Below are positions 37,095 to 45,537 of a stretch of 64,000 nt of DNA, in pieces. Origin of the DNA: Pseudorhizobium endolithicum (GTDB lineage Bacteria; Pseudomonadota; Alphaproteobacteria; Rhizobiales; Rhizobiaceae); NCBI RefSeq assembly GCF_902153245.2, contig NZ_CABFWF030000012.1:523833-587832 (forward strand), given 5' to 3'. Numbering within the stretch: position 1 is the stretch's first letter; each line of letters begins with the position of its first letter. A model generated the notes under the pieces. It was not told the DNA's origin and ran no database searches. It was given only the letters and a program-made list of their open reading frames with translations. The translations under genes were made by a program, and so were the position numbers.

Positions 37095-38312
37095 TCAGCG
37101 GGGCCGCACATGCTCCATGCGGAAACCCATGCCGATCAGCCGACCGGCCAGATGTGCCAGCACCGGCCAGCGGGCGATGCCGCGGATGAAGGCCGGCGGA
37201 CCTCTCCGTCTCTCCGCATCCTCCTGGTCCTTGCGGCGGCTGCTGCGCATCATCACCTGCAGCTTCTGCGTCGCCTTGGTGGGGAAGGTGCGGCGCTTCT
37301 CGACGGCGGCTAGATCGGCACCGGTCAACTGTCCCTCCCGCAGCGGGCGCGAGAGGATATTGGCTGCAGCCACCGCGTCCTGGATCGCCAGGTTGACGCC
37401 GACGCCGCCGATCGGAGACATGGCATGGGCAGCATCCCCGATGCACAGAAGCCCCGGCTTCCACCAACGCTTCAAGCGGTCGATACGCACCGTGAGAAGG
37501 CTGACGTCATCGAAGCTCTTCACCTCGTTCATGCGACCAGCCGGCAGCGGCGAGATATCGCTCACAGCCCTTCGGAAGGCCTCCAGCCCGGCGGCCCTGA
37601 TGTCGGCGAACGTACCCCTGCGCACGACATAGCCGCATTGCCAGTAATCGCCCCCGTCGATCAGCACCAGCCCCTGGCGCGGGCCGGCATGCCCCATCAC
37701 TTCGCTCGGGTCTTCGGCCTGCCGGCTGAGCTTCATCCAGAGCACCTCGCTCGGAACGCCGAGGCTCTCCACCTCAAGCCTTCCCTTTTCCCGCACAATC
37801 GAGTTCCGGCCGTCTGCGCCGATGACGAGTTGCGAGAGGATCGTGTGCATACCTTCCGAAGTCTCGACCCGGATTCCCCCGACCCGCCCGCCATCCTCCA
37901 CGAGGTCCACGACCTTTGCCGGCATGATCAGCCGGAAATTCGGGTACTCCCTCGCCTTCCGCGACAGGAAGTTCAGGAAATCCCACTGGGGCATGAAGGC
38001 GATGAAGCGGTTGCGGACGGGAAGCCGCGAGAAGTTCGCGATCGTGACATTGCGCCCGCCCATTTCCGCGGTCAGTTTCATGGCCTTCGTATGCGGCAAA
38101 TCCAGGAACTCCTCGATCAGCCCCAGTTCGTGCATCACCTCCATCGTCGAGGGATGGATGGTATCGCCGCGAAAGTCCCGGAGGAAGTCCTGGTGCTTTT
38201 CGACGACCACCACATCGACCCCTGCGCGCGCAAGCAGGAAGCCGAGCATCAGTCCCGCCGGCCCGGCGCCCGCGATGACGCAGCCGGTTGTCAGCTCCGC
38301 TGGATGATCCAT
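37095..38312 (-). CDS. FAD-dependent monooxygenase/oxidoreductase (UbiH/PheA-like)
   Basis: A 405-residue group A flavoprotein with the N-terminal GxGxxG GAGPAGLMLGFLLARAGVDVVVVE, the mid DGRNSIVRE (DG motif) and GDAAHAMSPIGGVGVNLAIQDA (GD motif). It would hydroxylate an aromatic or similar substrate with NAD(P)H and oxygen. The C-terminus is short, ending HVRPR. It is divergent from dxr. The substrate is unknown. Confidence 0.85.
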   Translation of the reverse strand: MDHPAELTTGCVIAGAGPAGLMLGFLLARAGVDVVVVEKHQDFLRDFRGDTIHPSTMEVMHELGLIEEFLDLPHTKAMKLTAEMGGRNVTIANFSRLPVRNRFIAFMPQWDFLNFLSRKAREYPNFRLIMPAKVVDLVEDGGRVGGIRVETSEGMHTILSQLVIGADGRNSIVREKGRLEVESLGVPSEVLWMKLSRQAEDPSEVMGHAGPRQGLVLIDGGDYWQCGYVVRRGTFADIRAAGLEAFRRAVSDISPLPAGRMNEVKSFDDVSLLTVRIDRLKRWWKPGLLCIGDAAHAMSPIGGVGVNLAIQDAVAAANILSRPLREGQLTGADLAAVEKRRTFPTKATQKLQVMMRSSRRKDQEDAERRRGPPAFIRGIARWPVLAHLAGRLIGMGFRMEHVRPR

Positions 38313-38445
38313 GACAGCAGTTCCTCGATATGGGTGGCCGATCGGAGATAGGCTTGGCCGGAAGATCCTTCAATGTAAGTGAAAGCTTGTGAGCCGCAAC
38401 ATTCGCCTGTAGACGGTCTGCGACTGCAGAAACGGATGAGAATTC

Positions 38446-39639
38446 ATGGCAGGCGGCTCCGGCGCGCGACGCAGCATATCCATTCTCGGCTCCACGGGCT
38501 CCATTGGAGTGAACACGCTGGACGTAATCGCTCAGTTGGGAGGCAGGGATACCTTCGATCTGATGGCGATCACCGGCAACAGCAATATCGGACTTCTGGC
38601 CAGGCAGGCACGGGAGTTCGGCGCACGGATCGCTGTCACCGCGGACGAAGCGAACTACGCGGCCCTGAAGGAAGCATTGGCCGGAACGGGAATAGAAGCG
38701 GCGGCCGGCCGCCAAGCCCTCGTCGAAGCCGCGTCCGCGGAGGCCGGCTGGGTGATGGCGGCGATCGTCGGCACCGCCGGCCTCGCTCCGACGCTTGCGG
38801 CCGCAGCGCGTGGTGCCGACATCGCTCTGGCCAACAAGGAATGCCTCGTCTCCGCCGGCAACCTCTTCGTTCACGCCGTGAAGGAAGGCGGCGGCCGACT
38901 GATCCCCGTCGACAGCGAGCACAGCGCGATCTTCCAGTCGCTGGAGGACGACCAGCATCATGCGGTGGAGCGTATCGTGCTCACCGCATCCGGAGGCCCC
39001 TTCCGCACATGGTCGCAGGAGCAGATGGCCGATGTCACGGTGGAGGTCGCAAAGGCGCATCCCAACTGGTCCATGGGCCTCAAGATCTCCATCGGCAGCG
39101 CCTCCATGTTCAACAAGGCGCTGGAAATGATCGAGGCGAAGCACCTCTTCGATCTGAAGCCCGAGCAGATCGAGGTTATCGTCCACCCGCAGTCGATCAT
39201 CCATTCCATGGTCGGCTATGCGGATGGCTCGGTTCTGGCGCAGCTCGGCTCGCCGGACATGCGCACGGCCATTGGCTATGCGCTCACCTATCCGGACCGC
39301 CCGAGGCTGAACGTCGAGCGGCTCGACTTCGCGAAACTGGCCCGGCTGGATTTCGAGGCGCCGGACGAGGTGCGTTTTCCCGCGCTCCGGCTGGCGCGCA
39401 CGGCGCTTGCGCGCGGCGGCGTCCAGGGTGCGGTAATGAATGCCGCCGAGGAAATCGCCTTCGATGCCTTCTGCGCCGGGCGTATCGGCTTCCTCGCCAT
39501 GGCCGACGTCGCAGAGGAAGTCATGGAGGCCATGGCCTCGCACCCAGCTGCCACCGCCATCGAAGATGTCTTCGAAGCCGATGCCGAGGCCCGGCGAAGG
39601 GCCGCAGGCATCATCGCGCGAAAAGAAATGGCCGCATAA
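38446..39639 (+). CDS. dxr: 1-deoxy-D-xylulose-5-phosphate reductoisomerase
   Basis: A 397-residue DXR with NADPH motif LGSTGSIGVNTLDVI, the active-site blocks LANKECLVSAG and VDSEHSAIFQ (Asp-Ser-Glu metal/substrate site) and HPQSIIHSMVGYADGS. It makes 2-C-methyl-D-erythritol 4-phosphate in the MEP isoprenoid pathway. In Sinorhizobium a second dxr is known in the uppS-cdsA cluster, so this may be the extra copy that sits beside hemA. The stop codon lies in the terminator hairpin. Confidence 0.93.
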   Translation: MAGGSGARRSISILGSTGSIGVNTLDVIAQLGGRDTFDLMAITGNSNIGLLARQAREFGARIAVTADEANYAALKEALAGTGIEAAAGRQALVEAASAEAGWVMAAIVGTAGLAPTLAAAARGADIALANKECLVSAGNLFVHAVKEGGGRLIPVDSEHSAIFQSLEDDQHHAVERIVLTASGGPFRTWSQEQMADVTVEVAKAHPNWSMGLKISIGSASMFNKALEMIEAKHLFDLKPEQIEVIVHPQSIIHSMVGYADGSVLAQLGSPDMRTAIGYALTYPDRPRLNVERLDFAKLARLDFEAPDEVRFPALRLARTALARGGVQGAVMNAAEEIAFDAFCAGRIGFLAMADVAEEVMEAMASHPAATAIEDVFEADAEARRRAAGIIARKEMAA

Positions 39640-39653
39640 GCGGCCATTTCTTT
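39622..39653. terminator. Perfect 14-bp hairpin between convergent dxr and hemA
   Basis: AAAGAAATGGCCGC (39622-39635) pairs perfectly with GCGGCCATTTCTTT (39640-39653), loop ATAA. The dxr stop codon TAA (39637-39639) sits in the loop, so the last codons of dxr form one arm. The A/T ends give a short U-run in either direction, so it probably terminates both genes. Confidence 0.8.
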
Positions 39654-39671
39654 GGAAGTCTTTTCTCTGGC

Positions 39672-40886
39672 TCAGGCCACCGCGCGGGCGAGCGCGCAGC
39701 GCGACCACAGCTGGTGCACCCCATCCACGAGACGCTCCAGGTCTCCATCGGAATGAAGCGGCGTCGGGGTGATGCGCAGGCGCTCGGTCTTGCGCGGCAC
39801 CGTCGGGTAGTTGATCGGCTGCACGTAGATGTCGAACGAGTCGAGCAGGATGTCCGAAATCCATTTGCACTTGGCCGCATCGCCTACCATGATCGGCACG
39901 ATATGGCTCGGGTTGTGCATGTGCGGGATGCCGCGTGCATCGAGCAGCGAGCGCAGCTTCTTCACCCGGTCCTGGTGACGGATGCGCTCGAACGGGCTTG
40001 CCTTGAGGTGGCGGATCGAAGCGATGGCACCGGCGGCCAGAGTCGGCGGCAGGGCCGTCGTGAAGATGAAGCCCGAAGCGAAGGAGCGGATGAAATCACA
40101 GAGCGCGGCGGACGCCGCGATATAGCCGCCCATCACGCCGAAGGCCTTGCCGAGCGTGCCCTCGATGATCGTCAGTCGGTCCATCAGGCCTTCGCGTTCG
40201 GCAATGCCGCCGCCGCGCGGACCATACATGCCGACCGCGTGGACCTCGTCCAGATAGGTCATGGCGCCGTACTTGTCGGCAAGATCGCAGATCTCCTTGA
40301 TCGGCGCGATATCGCCATCCATGGAGTAGACCGATTCGAAGGCGATCAGTTTGGGCGCGTTGGGATCGGCAGCCGCCAGCTTCGCCTCGAGGTCGTTCAG
40401 GTCGTTGTGCTTCCAGATCACCCGCTCGCACTTGCCGTAGCGGATGCCTTCGATCATCGACGCATGGTTCAGCGCATCCGAGAAGATGATGAGGCCGGGG
40501 ATCTTTTGGCCAAGGGTGCCGAGCGTCGCCCAGTTCGAGATATAGCCGGAGGTGAAGACGAGCGCCGCTTCCTTGCCGTGCAGATCGGCAAGTTCCTGCT
40601 CGAGAAGAACATGGTAGTGGGTGGTGCCAGAGATATTCCGGGTGCCTCCCGCACCCGCGCCACAGTGATCGATCGCTTCATGCATGGCGGCGATCACCGC
40701 CGGATGCTGGCCCATCCCGAGATAGTCGTTGGAGCACCAGACGGTAACTTCCTTCGGGCCTTCCGGCGTGTGACGCGTGGCGCGCGGGAAGCTGCCGCGA
40801 TGCCGTTCGAGATCGGCGAACACCCGGTAACGGCCTTCCTGATGAAGACTGTCCAGTTCGCTCTTGAAAAATGCCTCGAAATCCAT
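39672..40886 (-). CDS. hemA: 5-aminolevulinate synthase
   Basis: A 404-residue ALAS with [40 protein letters not shown] Asp/His region [12 protein letters not shown] and PLP-lysine Lys247 in EGTLGKAFG. It condenses glycine and succinyl-CoA to 5-aminolevulinate, the committed haem step of the C4 (alphaproteobacterial) route. The ATG at 40886 (MDFEAFF) fits the family length. A TTGAT-N4-ATCAA box lies 146 bases upstream, pointing to FNR/FixK-type control by low oxygen. Confidence 0.96.
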   Translation of the reverse strand: MDFEAFFKSELDSLHQEGRYRVFADLERHRGSFPRATRHTPEGPKEVTVWCSNDYLGMGQHPAVIAAMHEAIDHCGAGAGGTRNISGTTHYHVLLEQELADLHGKEAALVFTSGYISNWATLGTLGQKIPGLIIFSDALNHASMIEGIRYGKCERVIWKHNDLNDLEAKLAAADPNAPKLIAFESVYSMDGDIAPIKEICDLADKYGAMTYLDEVHAVGMYGPRGGGIAEREGLMDRLTIIEGTLGKAFGVMGGYIAASAALCDFIRSFASGFIFTTALPPTLAAGAIASIRHLKASPFERIRHQDRVKKLRSLLDARGIPHMHNPSHIVPIMVGDAAKCKWISDILLDSFDIYVQPINYPTVPRKTERLRITPTPLHSDGDLERLVDGVHQLWSRCALARAVA

Positions 40887-41031
40887 GTCACACTCCAGAA
40901 CCTGACTGGTTTTGGTTTCTCGTCCGCATTTCGTCAACCCCGCAGATTGGAATTAATCCAGACTGCGGCAAATTGGACTTCGTTTCGAACGATTCCAAGG
41001 TGAGAGGTAACCCGCCCGGCGCCAACAGAAC

Positions 41032-41045
41032 TTGATTCATATCAA
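41032..41045 (-). promoter_or_regulatory. FNR/FixK-type box upstream of hemA
   Basis: The sequence TTGATTCATATCAA is a perfect TTGAT-N4-ATCAA palindrome, the consensus for FNR, FixK or FnrN. It is 146 bases upstream of the hemA start, between hemA and coxM. Both genes point the same way, so it would act on hemA. Activation of hemA under microaerobic conditions by such regulators is known in other alphaproteobacteria. Confidence 0.75.
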
Positions 41046-41077
41046 GCAGGAACGGGAAACCTTCCACCTTTTTCCAG

Positions 41078-41875
41078 TCATCCCGCAGCCACGACCGCCC
41101 GCTTCGCCATCACCCTTACGAGATTCGCCCGGTAGTCGCTGCTAGCATGCATGTCGGAAAGCATGTCGCCGGGATCCACCACAGCGCCGGCAACCGCTTC
41201 CGGAGACCAGTTCGAAGCGAGAGCCGCCTCCATGCCGGCATGGCGGAAGACGCCGTTGGCGCCTGCTCCCGTCACAGCCACACGCACCCCGTCCGCCCGT
41301 TTCGCCACGAACACCCCTGTAAGGGCGTAGCGCGAGGCGGGATTGGCGAACTTGGCATAGCCTGCCTTCTCCGGTGCCTCGAAGCTTACAGCGGTGACCA
41401 TTTCTCCGTCCTCCAGTGCCGTCTCGAACAGGCCCAGGAAGAAATCATCGGCCGCCATCCAGCGGCGGTCGGTGATGATGGTGGCACCGAGAGCGAGCAT
41501 GGCCGCCGGATAATCGGCGGCGGGATCGTTGTTCGCGATCGAGCCGCCGATCGTCCCCATGTGCCGGACATGAGGATCGCCGATCATGCCGGCGAGGTCG
41601 CAGATGGCGGGGCAGAGGGCGCGGAGCATGGAGGACGACGCCACGTCCGCATGCGGCGTCCCGGCACCGATCCGCACATTGCGCCCTTCCAGCGAGATAC
41701 CCTTGAGGTCGGGAATGTGCCTCAGGTCGATCAGGTCGCTCGGGGCCGCGAGGCGCTGCTTCATCGTCGCGATCAGGGTCATGCCGCCCGACAGGTAGCG
41801 CCCCTCCCCATGCTCGCCCTTGAGCCTGACGGCATCCTCGACCGAGGAGGCACGGTGATAGCTCGTTTCGTACAT
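41078..41875 (-). CDS. coxM: CO-dehydrogenase-type FAD subunit (CoxM)
   Basis: A 265-residue FAD-binding subunit of the xanthine-oxidase family, with LSGGMTLIATMKQR near residues 30-43 and TIGGSIANNDPAADYPAA near 110-127, the two FAD-binding segments. It transfers electrons between the Fe-S subunit and the acceptor. It is the last gene of coxS-coxL-coxM, 12 bases after coxL. The real electron acceptor and substrate are not known. Confidence 0.88.
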   Translation of the reverse strand: MYETSYHRASSVEDAVRLKGEHGEGRYLSGGMTLIATMKQRLAAPSDLIDLRHIPDLKGISLEGRNVRIGAGTPHADVASSSMLRALCPAICDLAGMIGDPHVRHMGTIGGSIANNDPAADYPAAMLALGATIITDRRWMAADDFFLGLFETALEDGEMVTAVSFEAPEKAGYAKFANPASRYALTGVFVAKRADGVRVAVTGAGANGVFRHAGMEAALASNWSPEAVAGAVVDPGDMLSDMHASSDYRANLVRVMAKRAVVAAG

Positions 41876-41887
41876 GGCCGGTCCTCC

Positions 41888-44236
41888 TCAGTGAGCTGCC
41901 TGCAATGCCTGCCACACCTTCATGGGCGTGGCGGGCATGGCAAGGCGGTTGTTGCCGATGGCATCGGTGATGGCGTTGATGAGTGCGGGCGGCGAGCCGA
42001 TCGCGCCGGCCTCGCCGCACCCCTTGATGCCGAGCGGGTTGCTCGGGCACGGCGTATTCTGGTGCGACAGCTTGAACGACGGCAGGTCGTCGGCGCGCGG
42101 CATGGCATAGTCCATGTAGCTCGCCGTCAGGAGCTGACCGGATTCGCGGTCGTAGCGGACCTCCTCCAGCAGCGCCTGGCCGATCCCCTGCGCCAGCCCT
42201 CCATGCACCTGCCCTTCGACGATCAGCGGATTGATGATGTTGCCGAAGTCGTCGGCCGCGACGAACTGGACGATCTCGGTCTTGCCGGTCTCCGGATCCA
42301 CCTCGACCTCTGCGATGTAGCAGCCGGCCGGGAAGGTGAAGTTGGCAGGGTCGTAGAAGGCGCTCTCCTTCAGCCCCGGCTCCAGGCCGGGCGGCAGGTT
42401 ATGGGCGGTATAGGCTGCGAGCGCCACCTGGAACCAGGGCACGGTCTTGTCCGTACCGGCTACCTTCAGCTCGCCGTTCTCAACGACGATATCGCTCTCA
42501 TCGGCTTCCATCAGGTGGGCTGCGATCTTCTTCGCCTTGGCCTCGACCTTGTCGAGCGCCTTGACGACGGCCGACATGCCTACGGCACCCGAACGGGAAC
42601 CGTAGGTGCCCATGCCCATCTGCACCTTGTCGGTATCTCCGTGGACGATGTTGACACTGTCGATCGGGACGCCGAGGCGATCCGCCACCAGTTGCGCGAA
42701 GGTCGTCTCATGCCCTTGGCCGTGGCTGTGCGAGCCGGTCAGCACCTCGATCGTGCCGACCGCATTGACCCGCACCTCCGCCGATTCCCACAGGCCGACG
42801 CCCGCGCCCAGCGAGCCGACAGCGGCCGACGGAGCAATGCCGCAGGCTTCGATATAGCAGCTCATGCCGATGCCGCGCCGCTTCCCCCGCGCTTCCGCTT
42901 CCGCGCGCCGCGCCGAAAAGCCGTCCCAGTCGGCCGCCTGCATGGCGGCGTTGAGCGAGGCTTCGTAATCACCCGCGTCATAGTTCATGATCACCGGCGT
43001 CTGGTAGGGGAAACTCCTGATGAAGTTCCTGCGCCGCAGTTCTGCCGGCGAGATGCCGAGTTCCCGGGCCGCCGTCTCCATCGTCCGCTCCAGGAGATAG
43101 GTCGCCTCGGGACGCCCGGCGCCGCGATAGGCATCCACCGGCACCGTGTTGGTATAGACGGTACGCACATTGGCGTGGATTGCGGGGATGGCGTACTGCC
43201 CGGAGAGCAGGGTCGCGTAGAGATAGGTCGGCACTGCGGAGGAAAAGAGCGACATGTAGGCGCCGAGATTGGCGATCGTGTCGACCTTCAGCCCGATAAT
43301 GCGGTGCTCCGCGTCGAACGCCATCTTGACCTTTGAGACATGGTCGCGGCCATGCGCGTCGGTGAGGAAGGCTTCCGTCCGGTCCGACGTCCACTTCACC
43401 GGCACTCCGGTCCTCTTCGACGCCCAGAGGCAGACAATCTCCTCGGGGTAGATGTAGATCTTCGAGCCGAAGCCGCCGCCGACATCCGGTGCGATCACCC
43501 GTAGCTTGTTTTCCGGCGCGACATTGTAGAAGGCGCTCATCACCAGGCGCGCCACATGCGGATTCTGGCTCGTCGTGTAGCAGGTGTAGTGGTCTTCGGC
43601 GGAATCATAGATGCCGAGCGTCGCGCGTGGCTCCATCGGGTTCGGCGACAGCCGGTTGTTGTGAATCTCGATCTCGGTGACATGCGCTGCCGAAGCAATC
43701 GCCCGGTCCGTCGCCTGTCCGTCGCCGATCTCCCAGTCGAAGATCAGGTTGCCCGGCGCTTCCGGATGAATCTGCGGCGCGCCTTCCTCCAGTGCCGCGA
43801 CCGCCTCCGTCACCGCCGGCAGTTCCTCGTAATCGACCACGACAGCTTCGGCTGCATCACGAGCTTCGGCCGAGGAATCGGCGACGACGATTGCGACGGC
43901 ATCGCCGACATAGCGGACGGTCTCGTGCGCCAGCGGCCGCCAGGCGCCCATCTTCATCGGAGAGCCATCCTTGGAATGGATCATCCAACCGCAGATCAGG
44001 TTGCCGATACCATCGGCCTGCAACTGCTTGCCGTCGAGCACATCGATAACCCCGGGCATCGCCTTCGCAGCAGCGACGTCAATGCCGCGGATCCTGGCAT
44101 GCGCATAGGGGCTTCTGACGAAATAGGCATACTTCATGCCCGGCACCGACATATCGTCGGTGTAGCGCCCCTTGCCGGTCAGAAAGCGCTTGTCTTCCTT
44201 GCGGGTGACGCGTGCACCGATTCCTTCAACACCCAT
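41888..44236 (-). CDS. coxL: Form II CO-dehydrogenase-like molybdopterin subunit (CoxL)
   Basis: A 782-residue molybdenum subunit. The active-site loop is AYRGAGR (residues 369-375), which marks form II; form I CO dehydrogenases have AYRCSFR. Also visible are GGGFGSK, GSHSHGQGHETTFAQL and the catalytic Glu in KGCGEAGAIGSPPAL. The ATG at 44236 is preferred because GGAGGAG lies 8 bases upstream; the ATG at 44242 would be too close. Form II enzymes oxidise CO poorly or not at all, so another aldehyde or heterocycle is possible. Confidence 0.88.
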   Translation of the reverse strand: MGVEGIGARVTRKEDKRFLTGKGRYTDDMSVPGMKYAYFVRSPYAHARIRGIDVAAAKAMPGVIDVLDGKQLQADGIGNLICGWMIHSKDGSPMKMGAWRPLAHETVRYVGDAVAIVVADSSAEARDAAEAVVVDYEELPAVTEAVAALEEGAPQIHPEAPGNLIFDWEIGDGQATDRAIASAAHVTEIEIHNNRLSPNPMEPRATLGIYDSAEDHYTCYTTSQNPHVARLVMSAFYNVAPENKLRVIAPDVGGGFGSKIYIYPEEIVCLWASKRTGVPVKWTSDRTEAFLTDAHGRDHVSKVKMAFDAEHRIIGLKVDTIANLGAYMSLFSSAVPTYLYATLLSGQYAIPAIHANVRTVYTNTVPVDAYRGAGRPEATYLLERTMETAARELGISPAELRRRNFIRSFPYQTPVIMNYDAGDYEASLNAAMQAADWDGFSARRAEAEARGKRRGIGMSCYIEACGIAPSAAVGSLGAGVGLWESAEVRVNAVGTIEVLTGSHSHGQGHETTFAQLVADRLGVPIDSVNIVHGDTDKVQMGMGTYGSRSGAVGMSAVVKALDKVEAKAKKIAAHLMEADESDIVVENGELKVAGTDKTVPWFQVALAAYTAHNLPPGLEPGLKESAFYDPANFTFPAGCYIAEVEVDPETGKTEIVQFVAADDFGNIINPLIVEGQVHGGLAQGIGQALLEEVRYDRESGQLLTASYMDYAMPRADDLPSFKLSHQNTPCPSNPLGIKGCGEAGAIGSPPALINAITDAIGNNRLAMPATPMKVWQALQAAH

Positions 44237-44337
44237 TTTCATCTCCTCCAGAAATGAGCGAACAGCGGAATTGGCGAATGGTAGAAGATCGAGGACCGGC
44301 CGCGGAGCGGCTGGCTGTCGCTCCTTGCATTCGCCTC

Positions 44338-44826
44338 TTATTCGGCGGCCTGTCGGCCGGTATGCATCTCGGCATTCGCCGACAGCACCGCCTTGACGAT
44401 GTTGTGATAGCCGGTGCACCGACAGATGTTGCCTTCGAGCTCGTGGCGTACGGTATTCTCATCGAGCTTGCCGCCATGGCGGTTGATCATATCCACCGCC
44501 GTCATCACCATGCCGGGTGTGCAGAAGCCACACTGCAGGCCGTGATGCTCCTTGAAGGCGGCCTGGACGGGATGAAGCTCTCCCTGGGACGAAAGACCTT
44601 CGATGGTCGTGACGGTGGAGCCCGCCGCCTGCACGGCGAGGATGGAACAGCTCTTTACCGACCTGCCATCCATATGGACCACGCAGGCGCCGCACTGCGT
44701 CGTGTCGCATCCGACATGCGTCCCGGTCAGTCCCAGTTTCTCGCGTATGAAATGAACCAGCAGCATGCGGTCGTCACAGTCACCGCTCACCGTACGGCCG
44801 TTCACCGTCAGTGTCACTTTTGCCAT
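44338..44826 (-). CDS. coxS: CO-dehydrogenase-type [2Fe-2S] subunit (CoxS)
   Basis: A 162-residue ferredoxin-type subunit. The first cluster has Cys in [12 protein letters not shown] and a later Cys in RSVKSC, the second has [10 protein letters not shown] and NICRCTGY. All eight cysteines are present. It passes electrons from the Mo site to CoxM FAD. It is first in the minus-strand cox unit. No maturation genes (coxD, coxE, coxF) lie in the window. Confidence 0.92.
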   Translation of the reverse strand: MAKVTLTVNGRTVSGDCDDRMLLVHFIREKLGLTGTHVGCDTTQCGACVVHMDGRSVKSCSILAVQAAGSTVTTIEGLSSQGELHPVQAAFKEHHGLQCGFCTPGMVMTAVDMINRHGGKLDENTVRHELEGNICRCTGYHNIVKAVLSANAEMHTGRQAAE

Positions 44827-45111
44827 AGTGCTCCTCCTCGTGTCTCCTCCAGACACGTCACGCATCATTTTCCTTTTTACCCGCCCGATCAACCTCTAGA
44901 GCGACCCCCCGAAAGCTTTTTTCTGATCACTGCCGGGCCGGGCGCTCCTGGCCTGATGCTTGTCAATTCCCAAGCCCGATGATTTCGGTCATATTATCTG
45001 GACATCGGCGCCGGCCGATCTATTGTTTCGTCTGATGCGCTGTCCGGAAAGCCATGGGCGAAGGCGTGGCCGCCAGCCATTCAACATGTTCGAGAGTGTG
45101 GAGAGAAACCC

Positions 45112-45375
45112 ATGAAGAAAGCGCTTGTACTTCTGCTGGCCGGCCTGACGCTGGCAAGCTGCACGCAGACCGAACAGGGGACGGCAATCGGCGCCGGCAC
45201 CGGGGCCGTCATCGGCGGACTGGCGACCGGAAACGTTAGAGGGGCTGCAGTGGGTGCCGCCATCGGCGGTGTCTCGGGCGCCCTGATCGGCTCGGTCGCC
45301 GAACAGCCCGGCCAGTGCTACTACCGCGACCGCTATGGCCGTCGCTATATCGACGATTGCCCGCGCCGCTACTGA
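45112..45375 (+). CDS. Glycine-zipper lipoprotein
   Basis: An 87-residue protein with a lipobox signal (LTLASC, Cys at residue 17), then a glycine-zipper-like AIGAGTGAVIGGLATGNVRGAAVGAAIGG and a C-terminal CYYRDRYGRRYIDDC. Such 'YMGG/glycine zipper' proteins are outer-membrane lipoproteins of unclear role. A GAGAG Shine-Dalgarno precedes the ATG. A strong terminator follows directly. The 285-base region upstream, between it and coxS, holds divergent promoters and no other gene I can support. Confidence 0.8.
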   Translation: MKKALVLLLAGLTLASCTQTEQGTAIGAGTGAVIGGLATGNVRGAAVGAAIGGVSGALIGSVAEQPGQCYYRDRYGRRYIDDCPRRY

Positions 45376-45397
45376 AAAAAGGCGCCTGCCTGATGTG

Positions 45398-45428
45398 GCC
45401 CTGGAGCACGCTCCAGGGCTTTTCTTTT
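45398..45428 (+). terminator. Rho-independent terminator after the glycine-zipper gene
   Basis: GCCCTGGAG (45398-45406) pairs with CTCCAGGGC (45411-45419), loop CACG, followed by TTTTCTTTT. This is a strong intrinsic terminator. Confidence 0.88.
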
Positions 45429-45537
45429 ATGACTGATCTCTGAAGTATCAAAAAAGGTATTCGTCTCCGCCATTTGCCGCTAAATAGGCAAGGCCGGGCG
45501 GGCGAAGGGTGGACGTGAGACAGGCGACGAACCGACA

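Noticed and set aside
41147-43336. Long plus-strand open frame over coxM/coxL
   Set aside because: It is antisense to conserved subunits with intact active sites.
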